Source: Muribaculaceae bacterium
Lineage (GTDB): Bacteria; Bacteroidota; Bacteroidia; Bacteroidales; Muribaculaceae
Direction: 5' to 3'
DNA length: 6,434 nucleotides
NCBI GenBank assembly: GCA_024400895.1
Contig: JAKSMA010000145.1
Location: forward strand, 1-6,434
Positions 1 through 5,465 of this stretch are shown here, one piece after another (the first letter of the stretch is position 1; every line of letters starts with the position of its first letter). The notes below the pieces were generated by a model. It did no database searches. It saw nothing but the letters and a program-made list of their open reading frames with translations, and was not told the origin of the DNA. The translations under genes and the position numbers were made by a program.

Positions 1-7
1 TTTATCG

Positions 8-137
8 CCTTGCGGAGGGTGGTGGCCTTCCGCAAGGAAGGTGGTGGGATGAGTGGATGATTTTGTCTGGGAGCTTGCTCACAAGGAAAATCATGTGCTC
101 ATACCGCCAGGTGCTTCAGCACCCACCCTCCCCAAGG
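8..137. repeat. 130-bp imperfect palindrome with nested hairpins
   Basis: The segment folds back on itself around base 75.5. Bases 8-23 (CCTTGCGGAGGGTGGT) match the reverse complement of 122-137 at 14 of 16 positions. Bases 40-64 pair with 87-111 at 18 of 25 positions plus three G-U wobbles, including the perfect 8-bp ATGATTTT (57-64) / AAAATCAT (87-94). The tip is GAGC-TT-GCTC (71-80). Two local hairpins compete with the long fold: 8-16 with 29-37 (CCTTGCGGA/TCCGCAAGG), and GGTGCTTCAGCACC at 110-123. GGTGGTGG also occurs twice directly (18-25, 40-47). The wobbles pair only in a plus-strand transcript, which hints at an RNA made from the left. No coding sequence is evident. It could be a dispersed extragenic palindrome (REP or MITE-like), a 3' UTR structure of a gene outside the window, or a small RNA; the sequence alone does not decide. 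Confidence 0.6.
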
Positions 138-159
138 GGTTTTCTTGGTTTTTGTTTTT
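132..159 (+). terminator. Possible weak plus-strand terminator
   Basis: CCAAG (132-136) and CTTGG (144-148) can form a 5-bp stem with a 7-nt loop. The T-rich run TTTTTGTTTTT (149-159) follows directly. The stem is short and its left arm is shared with the end of the 8-137 palindrome, so it may form only when that fold is absent. It would suit a transcript entering from a gene left of the window. Confidence 0.3.
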
Positions 160-221
160 CAACCTTTGCCTTAATTTGACTGTCTGCCAGGATTTGCTCC
201 TAATGAACTTTTTGGGATAAT

Positions 222-267
222 AATAAAAGCAGTAGGCTTGCCAAGTGGTGGGCCTACTGCTCTTTTT
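222..267. terminator. Bidirectional intrinsic terminator after the GYF_2 gene
   Basis: A perfect 10-bp stem, AGCAGTAGGC (228-237) with GCCTACTGCT (252-261), encloses a 14-nt loop. On the minus strand the stem is followed by TTTTATTATT (228-219), about 40 bases after the stop codon of the GYF_2 gene. On the plus strand it is followed by TTTTT (263-267). It can therefore end the GYF_2 transcript and also stop transcription arriving from the left, including any RNA covering the 8-137 palindrome. Confidence 0.8.
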
Positions 268-299
268 ATCTGATAACCGTGCTTTTTTGCGGGTCGGGG

Positions 300-1061
300 T
301 TATTCGCTTAAGGTGAAGGTCATTTGCTTGCCGTCGCGGTAACGGGTGAAGGTGCCGCTATATGTACGGCCGTTCCAATGACCATCGAAGTCGCCTGTGA
401 AATCTTCTTTGCCGGGCTCAGATTCGTTGAGCACCATATTGCCGCCATCGAAATTGCCGTTGATGTCCATCACATAGCCGCCTTTGGTGTAGCGGTAACT
501 GCCATAGACTGAACCGTCGGAACCAATGTGAATATTCATTGTGATTGGATATTTGCTGATGCTGCCAGATAGCCTATGCTGCCCATATGGGCTGGCTGGA
601 GCGGGCTCGGGTGCGGGCTCTTCTGGTGCTGGCGCAGCGGCCGACGCTTCCGATGCGGCAGGGGTGCCAGCCACATCTACCATCTCGGTATTTTGCCCGT
701 AGGACGTGTCTGAAATCTTTGTGGTATTGTTGGAATAGATAATATACCCCACCGCCGCTAAAGCCACGACGACAGCCGCCACCAAAGCGATTATCAGCCC
801 TACATTGCTCCTTTTCTGAGACTCTGGCTCTGGGGCATAATATGGCTCTTCGGGAACAAATGTTGGGGGCACTGGGTCGATAATTTGGGTGCGTTCAAAC
901 ATTGCCGACAACGCCGGAACTTCGGCAGCCGGTGTCCATTCCGCCATGCCTTCTGTCCACACCAATGTGTCGGGAGTAATCAACCCTGCCAACTGTGCTG
1001 GGCTGCATGGGCCTTGACGCTGGCGATTATCATCTACAAAATAAAATAAAGTTTCGTCCAT
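300..1061 (-). CDS. GYF_2-domain single-pass membrane protein, unknown function
   Basis: This is a predicted 253-residue protein. Residues about 4-46 match the GYF_2 (DUF4339) pattern: an aromatic FYF, QGP at 16-18, the LAGLITPDTLVWTEGM stretch and W42-T43-P44. GYF-type domains generally bind proline-rich peptides; that binding is not shown here. A Pro/Glu-rich linker leads to a membrane segment at 87-109 (VGLIIALVAAVVVALAAVG...). K83 and R84 just before it suggest that the N-terminus stays in the cytoplasm and the rest is periplasmic. A Pro/Ala/Glu-rich spacer (about 133-158) precedes a beta-rich domain (161-253) with repeated G-x-[YF]-x-G motifs (GSVYGSYRY, DFTGDFDG, TYSGTF). I do not recognise this last domain. 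The ATG at 1061 is chosen because the domain starts there and a promoter lies just upstream; an in-frame extension to 1103 would run through that promoter. The gene is a stand-alone unit with its own terminator at 222-267. Confidence 0.85.
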   Translation of the reverse strand: MDETLFYFVDDNRQRQGPCSPAQLAGLITPDTLVWTEGMAEWTPAAEVPALSAMFERTQIIDPVPPTFVPEEPYYAPEPESQKRSNVGLIIALVAAVVVALAAVGYIIYSNNTTKISDTSYGQNTEMVDVAGTPAASEASAAAPAPEEPAPEPAPASPYGQHRLSGSISKYPITMNIHIGSDGSVYGSYRYTKGGYVMDINGNFDGGNMVLNESEPGKEDFTGDFDGHWNGRTYSGTFTRYRDGKQMTFTLSE

Positions 1062-1092
1062 TGTATAAAATCCATATACTATTTTTACTGCA

Positions 1093-1124
1093 CAAAAGTA
1101 CAAAAAAAATTATCATATCGCCAA
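1093..1124 (-). promoter_or_regulatory. Bacteroidetes-type promoter of the GYF_2 gene
   Basis: On the minus strand TACTTTTG (1100-1093) fits the -7 consensus TAnnTTTG exactly. A TTGG at 1124-1121 lies 20 bases upstream and is an acceptable partial -33 element (consensus TTTG). The predicted start of transcription is near 1086, giving a leader of about 25 bases before the ATG at 1061. There is no Shine-Dalgarno sequence, as is usual in this phylum. Confidence 0.7.
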
Positions 1125-1303
1125 TATTCCACTTAGTCTTTTTTTATTGATAAGATTCTTGGGAGGGGATGGCTGTCCGAAAACTTAAAATTATAGAATT
1201 GCAATTTATAGGTTGTAAGTAGAGGTTGTTATGTTCAGGCTGGAGGGCCTGTATTTGTGAGTAACCGGGTACGCAGTGCCCGGATAAAAGAAGGAAAAGT
1301 ATT

Positions 1304-1391
1304 CTGGATGGAGGCCAGTACTTTGCAAATTGCTTCCAAACGTGCAAGTGTCGGGAAATTTTTGTGTTTATGGGTACTGGCTTCCAGCCAG
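1304..1391 (+). repeat. Long inverted repeat (18-base arms, 52-base loop)
   Basis: CTGGATGGAGGCCAGTAC (1304-1321) is the reverse complement of GTACTGGCTTCCAGCCAG (1374-1391) at 16 of 18 positions. In a plus-strand RNA one of the two differences is a G-U pair (1313/1382) and the other an A-G mismatch (1308/1387). The loop holds a further possible small stem, TTGC (1330-1333) with GCAA (1344-1347). Confidence 0.6.
1377..1391. repeat. 15-bp palindrome, copy 1
   Basis: CTGGCT-TCC-AGCCAG has perfect 6-bp arms and a 3-base centre. It is identical to the copy at 1461-1475, and a degenerate inverted copy lies at 1304-1318. It is also the right arm of the larger inverted repeat 1304-1391, so two pairings compete. 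Confidence 0.75.
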
Positions 1392-1460
1392 AGGTGTGAG
1401 GGCTTTCGTTTTCCGTAGGCAAAATCTCCTTCGTCGATTTTCCCCACGGTTACTCTACTG

Positions 1461-1475
1461 CTGGCTTCCAGCCAG
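1461..1475. repeat. 15-bp palindrome, copy 2
   Basis: This is an exact second copy of CTGGCTTCCAGCCAG, starting 84 bases after the first copy starts. The flanking bases differ apart from an A on the right side, so the repeated unit is essentially the palindrome itself. Either copy can pair with the 1304-1318 arm. Confidence 0.75.
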
Positions 1476-1553
1476 AACATGGTGTTTCGCATAACACGCC
1501 GTCTACGACGACTTGTGGGTTTGTCTATTTTAAAGTGGCAGTTCTGGAAGGCA

Positions 1554-1594
1554 CGAAAAAAAGCACTTGGCTGATAATGAATAGCCAAGTGCTT
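1554..1594 (-). terminator. Intrinsic terminator of the secreted coiled-coil gene
   Basis: A perfect 12-bp stem, AAGCACTTGGCT (1561-1572) with AGCCAAGTGCTT (1583-1594), encloses a 10-base loop. Read on the minus strand it is followed by seven T (1562-1556, overlapping the stem by two). It lies about 50 bases past the stop codon at 1647. A second small hairpin, GGCTCT/AGAGCC (1614-1632), sits between the stop codon and the terminator. Confidence 0.9.
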
Positions 1595-1646
1595 GATGGG
1601 GGAGTGTGAAGTGGGCTCTGCTACTGAGAGCCAACGCTATACCGCT

Positions 1647-2924
1647 TTATTTTTTCTTCTTTGAAGATTTCTTTGAACTGCTCTTTGAAGAGCCTGATGA
1701 GCCTGTGCTTACATCACTTTTCTTTACATAGAAAGAGTTGAGGCCCACGCCGTGGTACGATACATTGCTTGAGTAGCGGCCACCAGAATATTCCTGCTTC
1801 ACAGAGATGTCGCGTACCATGTAGCGATCGCCACCCTGGTCGTCGCAAACGATCCACACGAGGAGGTGACGCTCGATTGGAGTGCCGAGCACGGTGCGCT
1901 TCACTGTCCAACCATTGCTACGGATAATGGCCTTAACAGGCTTCCAGTCGGGATATTGATTCTTTGCATAAGCAAGACACTTTGCTGCGAGAGAAGCGTC
2001 GTTCATACCAGCCTTTGGCAGTGGTTGGGTGTTTGCTTCGATTTCGGCTTGCTTGCGTGCAGCGGCACGTTGTTCTGCCTCTTCTTTTTCCTTTTGGATT
2101 TTCGCCTTCAGTTCTGCCATTTCGGTCAATGGATATTTTTCAAGCACTTCAGCCGACACTTTGCTCTTCTGCTTGTCCATGTCTTTGTTGAAGTTCTTCC
2201 ATTCCTTCGAGTTTTCGTCGATTTCGTCGGGGTGATATTCCACTGCCAAGTTACGCAAAGCCACACCATTTGCCCACAGATAGTCGGCAGCACCTTGGCA
2301 TTTAGCTTTCTTGAGCAACTTCAAGTGAGCGTTCATCGATCTGTAAACGCCATCTTTTTCCGAACCTTGCGAACTGATATATGTGTTCAGTGATTTATAA
2401 AATTCACTGCAGTCTTTGTCCACCTTTTCATACCAAGATGGCACCTTGTATTTGTCTTTGTGGTTCAGGATGGCATCGGCAACAGAGAATTTGTAAGGGC
2501 CCTTGCGGGTTGACATACGTGCCTCATTTTCCCAGTCGATTTTCTCCAAATCCACTTTATCTTTCTTTGTGGCTTTAGCCATTGATTCCTTCAAATACCA
2601 AGCCACATAAGCATAGTGTTCGCAGAGCACATCGATAGAACTTTCAGGGGTCCAGTCGTCGTGCAGAGCAGCGTGCTTGTAGTTGTCATCCGAAAGGAAA
2701 CCTTGACCAACGAGATTGAGAGCCTCTTTTTCAAGTTGCTTTTTGCCCTTCTGCACCTCTTTGTCGACTTTGTCTTCAACCTTGTCAACAGCCTTGTTCT
2801 TTTCATTTTTCACTTCTTGCTTCACCTTGTTTTTGGCTTGCTTGAGCAAATTGCCAAATTGGGCCTGCGCACCCATGCTCACTGTGAGCATTGCACCAAG
2901 CGCTACGATTGTTTTCAGTTTCAT
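1647..2924 (-). CDS. Exported lysine-rich coiled-coil protein, unknown function
   Basis: The predicted protein has 425 residues. Residues 1-21 are a type I signal peptide (KLK, hydrophobic core, GAQA before Q22), so it should reach the periplasm or beyond. Residues about 27-70 are very rich in Lys, Glu, Asp and Val with a repeated VDKVEDKVDKEV rhythm, probably a charged helix or coiled coil. The middle (about 75-260) is a mixed, Trp/Tyr-containing region with several Cys. A second helix with EKEEAEQRAAARKQ spans about 269-298. A compact C-terminal domain (about 305-400) contains CLAYAKNQYPDWKPVKAI and later GVGLNSFYVKK. The last 20 residues are almost only Ser, Gly and Lys, ending KKKK. I recognise no catalytic motif and cannot assign a function. 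The ATG at 2924 is chosen over an in-frame TTG at 2930 because it begins the signal peptide. It has its own promoter (2986-3016) and terminator (1554-1594). Confidence 0.85.
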   Translation of the reverse strand: MKLKTIVALGAMLTVSMGAQAQFGNLLKQAKNKVKQEVKNEKNKAVDKVEDKVDKEVQKGKKQLEKEALNLVGQGFLSDDNYKHAALHDDWTPESSIDVLCEHYAYVAWYLKESMAKATKKDKVDLEKIDWENEARMSTRKGPYKFSVADAILNHKDKYKVPSWYEKVDKDCSEFYKSLNTYISSQGSEKDGVYRSMNAHLKLLKKAKCQGAADYLWANGVALRNLAVEYHPDEIDENSKEWKNFNKDMDKQKSKVSAEVLEKYPLTEMAELKAKIQKEKEEAEQRAAARKQAEIEANTQPLPKAGMNDASLAAKCLAYAKNQYPDWKPVKAIIRSNGWTVKRTVLGTPIERHLLVWIVCDDQGGDRYMVRDISVKQEYSGGRYSSNVSYHGVGLNSFYVKKSDVSTGSSGSSKSSSKKSSKKKK

Positions 2925-2985
2925 ATTCAAAAAATTAAGTTTATCTTCTATTCAAAATTCCGTATTCTTGCTATGTACGAGATTG

Positions 2986-3016
2986 CAAATATATTAAATT
3001 GCTTGGGATTTCGCAA
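2986..3016 (-). promoter_or_regulatory. Bacteroidetes-type promoter of the secreted coiled-coil gene
   Basis: On the minus strand TTGC (3016-3013) is followed after 19 bases by TATATTTG (2993-2986), which fits TAnnTTTG exactly. Predicted transcription starts near 2979, giving an A/T-rich leader of about 55 bases before the ATG at 2924. This makes the gene a separate unit from the recF operon, although read-through from it is possible. Confidence 0.75.
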
Positions 3017-3036
3017 TAGTTGAGCCCGAATAATTC

Positions 3037-3063
3037 AAAAAAGTGCATTAGAGCCAGATGGCT
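3037..3063 (-). terminator. Possible weak terminator of the recF operon
   Basis: AGCC-ATCT-GGCT (3063-3052, minus strand) makes a 4-bp stem just after the DUF721 stop codon. A run of six T (3042-3037) follows nine bases later. The stem is short and the gap long, so termination would be inefficient; nothing better is visible before the next promoter. Confidence 0.3.
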
Positions 3064-3067
3064 ACAT

Positions 3068-3358
3068 TTAGCGGAAGATGATTTCCTTGATTACTTCGCG
3101 TCCGAGGGCTTCGTTGATGCGGGTGATGAGCGACGAGCGCGATAGCATCAGCTGATTGCGCAGCGGTGCGCTGCTGATGGTGAAGGTGAGCACACCGTCT
3201 TTCACCGAGCGGGCTGTGGTGTAGCGGTTGATGCCGGGTCCCACGAGTTCGGGCCACATTGCCAAAGCGCGTTGCTCATCAAGGCGAACGTCGAGGCGTT
3301 CTTGTCGCAGCACTTGATTGATAATATCTCCTACCGATTGGGCATTTGTGCGTTTCAT
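3068..3358 (-). CDS. DUF721 / DciA-like protein
   Basis: This 96-residue protein matches the short form of the DUF721 (DciA-related) family. The hallmarks are W35-P36 with E37 and G40 (ALAMWPELVGPGI), then LTFTISSAPLRNQL (about 57-70) and the conserved C-terminal helix INEALGREVIKEIIFR. DciA proteins interact with the replicative helicase DnaB and support its loading in bacteria without DnaC-type loaders; that role here is inferred from the family. It is much shorter than proteobacterial DciA, as is usual for this clade. Its ATG overlaps the recF stop codon as ATGA (3358-3355), pointing to translational coupling. A recF-DUF721 pair also occurs near dnaA/dnaN in actinobacteria, which supports a replication or repair role. 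Confidence 0.93.
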   Translation of the reverse strand: MKRTNAQSVGDIINQVLRQERLDVRLDEQRALAMWPELVGPGINRYTTARSVKDGVLTFTISSAPLRNQLMLSRSSLITRINEALGREVIKEIIFR

Positions 3359-4476
3359 AGAGCGTCGGAGTTTTGATTTGAGCGATTAATAAGCGTGCAC
3401 ACACCGTTTTCCACATTGAACATGGCAAAATCGCCACTCACTCGGCGCACTATCTCGTCGAGGTGGGTGCGGTTGGTGTCGGTAATAAAAATCTGCCCGA
3501 AATGGTCGGCCGACACCACTTCGATGATGCTCTCCACGCGCTTTGCATCGAGTTTGTCGAAAATGTCGTCGAGTAGCAGAATCGGTGTGGAAGCCGTATG
3601 GGCCTTGAGAAATTCGAATTGGGCAAGGCGAAGCGCAATGGTATAGGTTTTACATTGACCCTGCGAGCCGGTTTTGCGCATAGAATGTTCGCCCAAAAGC
3701 AATTCGATATCATCGCGATGCACCCCGCGCGTGGTGTAGCCGATAATGAAATCGCGCTCACGAGTGGCTGCCAAATGCTCCTGCATAGTCGCCTCGTTGA
3801 GGTGGCTCTTATAGCTCAATCTCACCACTTCGCCATCGCCAGCAATGGCATTGTAATAGCGCATGAATATGGGCTCAAACGCCTCAATCCATCTCTTTCT
3901 CTCAGCGTGGATATAAGTGGCCAACGACGCCATCTGATGCTCCACGGTTTCGTAGAGAATGGGGTCGCGGAATTCTTTTTTAATCATAGCGTTGCGCTGC
4001 TCCACAGCCTTTGCATAGCCGATGATGGCATTCAGATATTCTTTATCGCCCTGCGAGATAATCATGTCCATGAGGCGACGGCGCTCGTCGCCAGCGCCAC
4101 GAATCAAGTCCCAATCGCTGGGCGAAACCATCACGAGCGGCAGCAGGCCTATGTGTTGGCTCAGGCGCTTATACTCCTTTCCATTGCGGCGCGCCACCTT
4201 GCGCTTGCCGCGCTGCATACCCATCGACACATCCTCAGTGGCATCGTGCCGAGTGTATTGCCCCTGCAGCATCATAAAGTCGGCACTATGGGTAATCACG
4301 CTCGAATCGGTCTGGTTGGTCGAACTCTTGCAGAAGCTCAAGTAGTAGATGGCATCCAGAATGTTGGTTTTCCCCATACCGTTGTTGCCAATCAAGCAAT
4401 TCACCTTTGGTGAAAACGACAGTGCCGCCTCCGCAATGTTCTTGTAATTGAGAATGGATATGCTATTGAGTTTCAT
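3355..4476 (-). CDS. DNA replication and repair protein RecF
   Basis: RecF is a cytoplasmic SMC-like ATPase that, with RecO and RecR, directs RecA to single-strand gaps next to duplex DNA. The 373-residue protein has the usual family length. Walker A is GNNGMGKT at 30-37, followed by NILDAIYYLSF. The ABC signature is GSQGQ (S271-Q274), and Walker B is ILLLDD (D303, D304) followed by FDKLD (306-310). FITDTN lies near the C-terminus. All ATPase motifs are intact. The ATG at 4476 gives MKLNSISILNYKN, the expected N-terminus; an upstream in-frame TTG (4494) would add six residues and start above the promoter -7 box. It is the first gene of an operon with the DUF721 gene, which overlaps it by 4 bases. 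It is divergent from pldA. Confidence 0.97.
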   Translation of the reverse strand: MKLNSISILNYKNIAEAALSFSPKVNCLIGNNGMGKTNILDAIYYLSFCKSSTNQTDSSVITHSADFMMLQGQYTRHDATEDVSMGMQRGKRKVARRNGKEYKRLSQHIGLLPLVMVSPSDWDLIRGAGDERRRLMDMIISQGDKEYLNAIIGYAKAVEQRNAMIKKEFRDPILYETVEHQMASLATYIHAERKRWIEAFEPIFMRYYNAIAGDGEVVRLSYKSHLNEATMQEHLAATRERDFIIGYTTRGVHRDDIELLLGEHSMRKTGSQGQCKTYTIALRLAQFEFLKAHTASTPILLLDDIFDKLDAKRVESIIEVVSADHFGQIFITDTNRTHLDEIVRRVSGDFAMFNVENGVCTLINRSNQNSDAL

Positions 4477-4481
4477 TACCG

Positions 4482-4489
4482 CAAAATTA
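4482..4489 (-). promoter_or_regulatory. Putative recF promoter -7 element, very close to the ATG
   Basis: On the minus strand TAATTTTG (4489-4482) fits TAnnTTTG exactly. Only five bases (CGGTA) separate it from the recF ATG, so the predicted transcript would start at or next to the start codon. I find no clear -33 element 19-21 bases upstream, which lowers confidence. Confidence 0.5.
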
Positions 4490-4575
4490 GTCAAAAAAGT
4501 TGGTTTGCACTCGCCATTTTTTAAGAATCAAAAATATTTAATGAGCCAAACTATAAATAATCTTCAAAAAAGCAC

Positions 4576-4583
4576 TAAATTTG
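4576..4583 (+). promoter_or_regulatory. Putative pldA promoter -7 element
   Basis: TAAATTTG fits TAnnTTTG exactly. Predicted transcription starts near 4589-4591, giving a leader of about 20 bases before the ATG at 4611. No clear TTTG -33 element is visible; the region around 4550-4556 is A/T-rich only. The downstream lactonase gene lies 15 bases after pldA and has no promoter of its own, so this element probably drives both. Confidence 0.65.
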
Positions 4584-4610
4584 CACAAAGCCACTCATAA
4601 TTCAAAGACT

Positions 4611-5450
4611 ATGACAAAAAAAATACTTGCTTTCGTCGTTGCCACATTCTGCTTCACTGCTGTGCAAGCCCAGATTGTGGAAATTGCACCAGAAGAAAAG
4701 ATTGATACCGACAGTTTGATTCGCGACTTTGATAGCCGTCCGTTTTTCGGGCTCTATAAAGACAACTACTTTGTGGGTGGTACCACCATCGGCAGTAAGC
4801 CCACCAGCCACAACAGTGATGTAAAATTTCAAGTCAGTATTGCGCAGCGCCTCACCAAGAGTGTACTTCCTTTCAACACCTACGCCTTCCTCTTTTATTC
4901 ACAGAAGTGTATGTGGAATGTGTTTGAAAAGTCGCTCCCTATGCGCGACTTCAACTTCAATCCCGGGCTTGGCCTGTCGAAATTGCTGATCAACCGCAAT
5001 CGCGTGGTGGGCAAGGTGACACTGATGATTGAACACGAGTCGAACGGGCGCGACAAGATGTATGACCGCAGTTGGAATAAAATCTCACTTGCTGGCAACA
5101 TCTATGTTACCCCTAACATTATGATTCACGGCAAATACTGGGTTACCTATATCGACAGTAAACAAAACCAAGATATTTTGAATTACTGCGGTATCTACCA
5201 AACAGGTATCCAGTTTTTGAGCAATAATAACAGATGGGTGTTCTCTGGCACTTTCGTGAAGAGAAAAGGATGGAACCTTAACGGTAACACTATCATCGAC
5301 ATCGGTTGGCGCCTTCGAAAAAACGACAACCAATTCTTGATGCTGCACTACTACAACGGCTACGGTGAAAACCTGCTCGACTACAACAAGTTCCACTCAC
5401 GCCTACGCATTGGCCTACTTATTAAGCCAAAGTTTTTCAGCGATTTCTAA
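4611..5450 (+). CDS. pldA: Outer-membrane phospholipase A (OMPLA)
   Basis: PldA is a 12-stranded outer-membrane beta-barrel that hydrolyses phospholipids (PLA1/A2 and lysophospholipase activity) when they appear in the outer leaflet. It is usually calcium-dependent and active as a dimer. The 279-residue precursor has a signal peptide at 1-20 (VQA before Q21), leaving about 259 residues, close to E. coli OMPLA (269). The catalytic block HESNGR...RSWN is complete: H142, S144 and N156 (precursor numbering) with the same spacing as the E. coli His-Ser-Asn triad. Further family marks are SDVKFQVS (69-76), GYGENLLDYN (250-259) and a terminal Phe, the usual signal for barrel assembly. The calcium-ligand position four residues before the triad Asn is Asp (D152), not Ser as in E. 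coli. The ATG at 4611 is chosen over an in-frame TTG at 4581 because it opens the signal peptide and the TTG lies inside the promoter box. Confidence 0.94.
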   Translation: MTKKILAFVVATFCFTAVQAQIVEIAPEEKIDTDSLIRDFDSRPFFGLYKDNYFVGGTTIGSKPTSHNSDVKFQVSIAQRLTKSVLPFNTYAFLFYSQKCMWNVFEKSLPMRDFNFNPGLGLSKLLINRNRVVGKVTLMIEHESNGRDKMYDRSWNKISLAGNIYVTPNIMIHGKYWVTYIDSKQNQDILNYCGIYQTGIQFLSNNNRWVFSGTFVKRKGWNLNGNTIIDIGWRLRKNDNQFLMLHYYNGYGENLLDYNKFHSRLRIGLLIKPKFFSDF

Positions 5451-5465
5451 TCACATTTCCGAACG

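Larger units (their letters stand above)
1125..1553. other. Non-coding stretch with serial hairpins and repeated palindromes
   Basis: I see no convincing gene in these roughly 430 bases between the secreted coiled-coil gene and the GYF_2 promoter. Structure is concentrated at 1236-1475. CAGGC/GCCTG forms a hairpin at 1236-1251. CCGGGTAC-GCA-GTGCCCGG forms one at 1265-1283, with one wobble on the plus strand. An 18-base arm at 1304-1321 pairs with 1374-1391 at 16 of 18 positions plus a G-U. The perfect palindrome CTGGCTTCCAGCCAG occurs at 1377-1391 and 1461-1475. Open frames on the minus strand cross it (for example 1492-1235, 85 codons from an internal ATG), but their repeated LWLEAS/FWLEAS words are a product of the palindromes. 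It may be a dispersed repeat, a degenerate mobile fragment or a structured RNA. Confidence 0.55.

Noticed and set aside
175..210. Possible plus-strand promoter around TTAATTTG
   Set aside because: The box departs from TAnnTTTG at a key position, and no gene or open frame follows on the plus strand before the terminator at 228-267.
1197..1206. AATTGCAATT palindrome as a possible operator
   Set aside because: A 10-bp A/T-rich palindrome is expected by chance in such sequence, and it lies about 75 bases upstream of the nearest promoter with no repeat partner.
1144..1422. 92-codon minus-strand frame overlapping the previous one
   Set aside because: It shares sequence with another open frame, crosses the hairpins at 1236-1391, and has no start signals or recognisable domain.
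1377..1475. Two identical palindromes considered as a CRISPR fragment
   Set aside because: There are only two exact copies of 15 bp with an unrelated 69-base interval, no third regularly spaced unit and no cas gene. This is not a CRISPR array.
1235..1588. 117-codon minus-strand frame starting at 1588
   Set aside because: Its only far-upstream start is a TTG inside the terminator hairpin of the preceding gene, with no promoter. Its repeated words follow from the palindromes. The shorter version from 1492 is kept as a finding, not as a gene.
1614..1632. Hairpin GGCTCT/AGAGCC after the secreted-protein stop codon
   Set aside because: It has no T-run on either strand, and the much stronger terminator at 1554-1594 follows. 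It is mentioned there but not called separately.
1866..2393. 175-codon plus-strand open frame opposite the secreted coiled-coil gene
   Set aside because: It is antisense to a gene with a signal peptide, promoter and terminator. Its Phe/Leu/Cys-rich translation is the expected mirror of Lys/Glu-rich codons.
3598..4413. 271-codon plus-strand open frame opposite recF
   Set aside because: It is fully antisense to recF, which has intact ATPase motifs. No TAnnTTTG element precedes it and the translation looks random.
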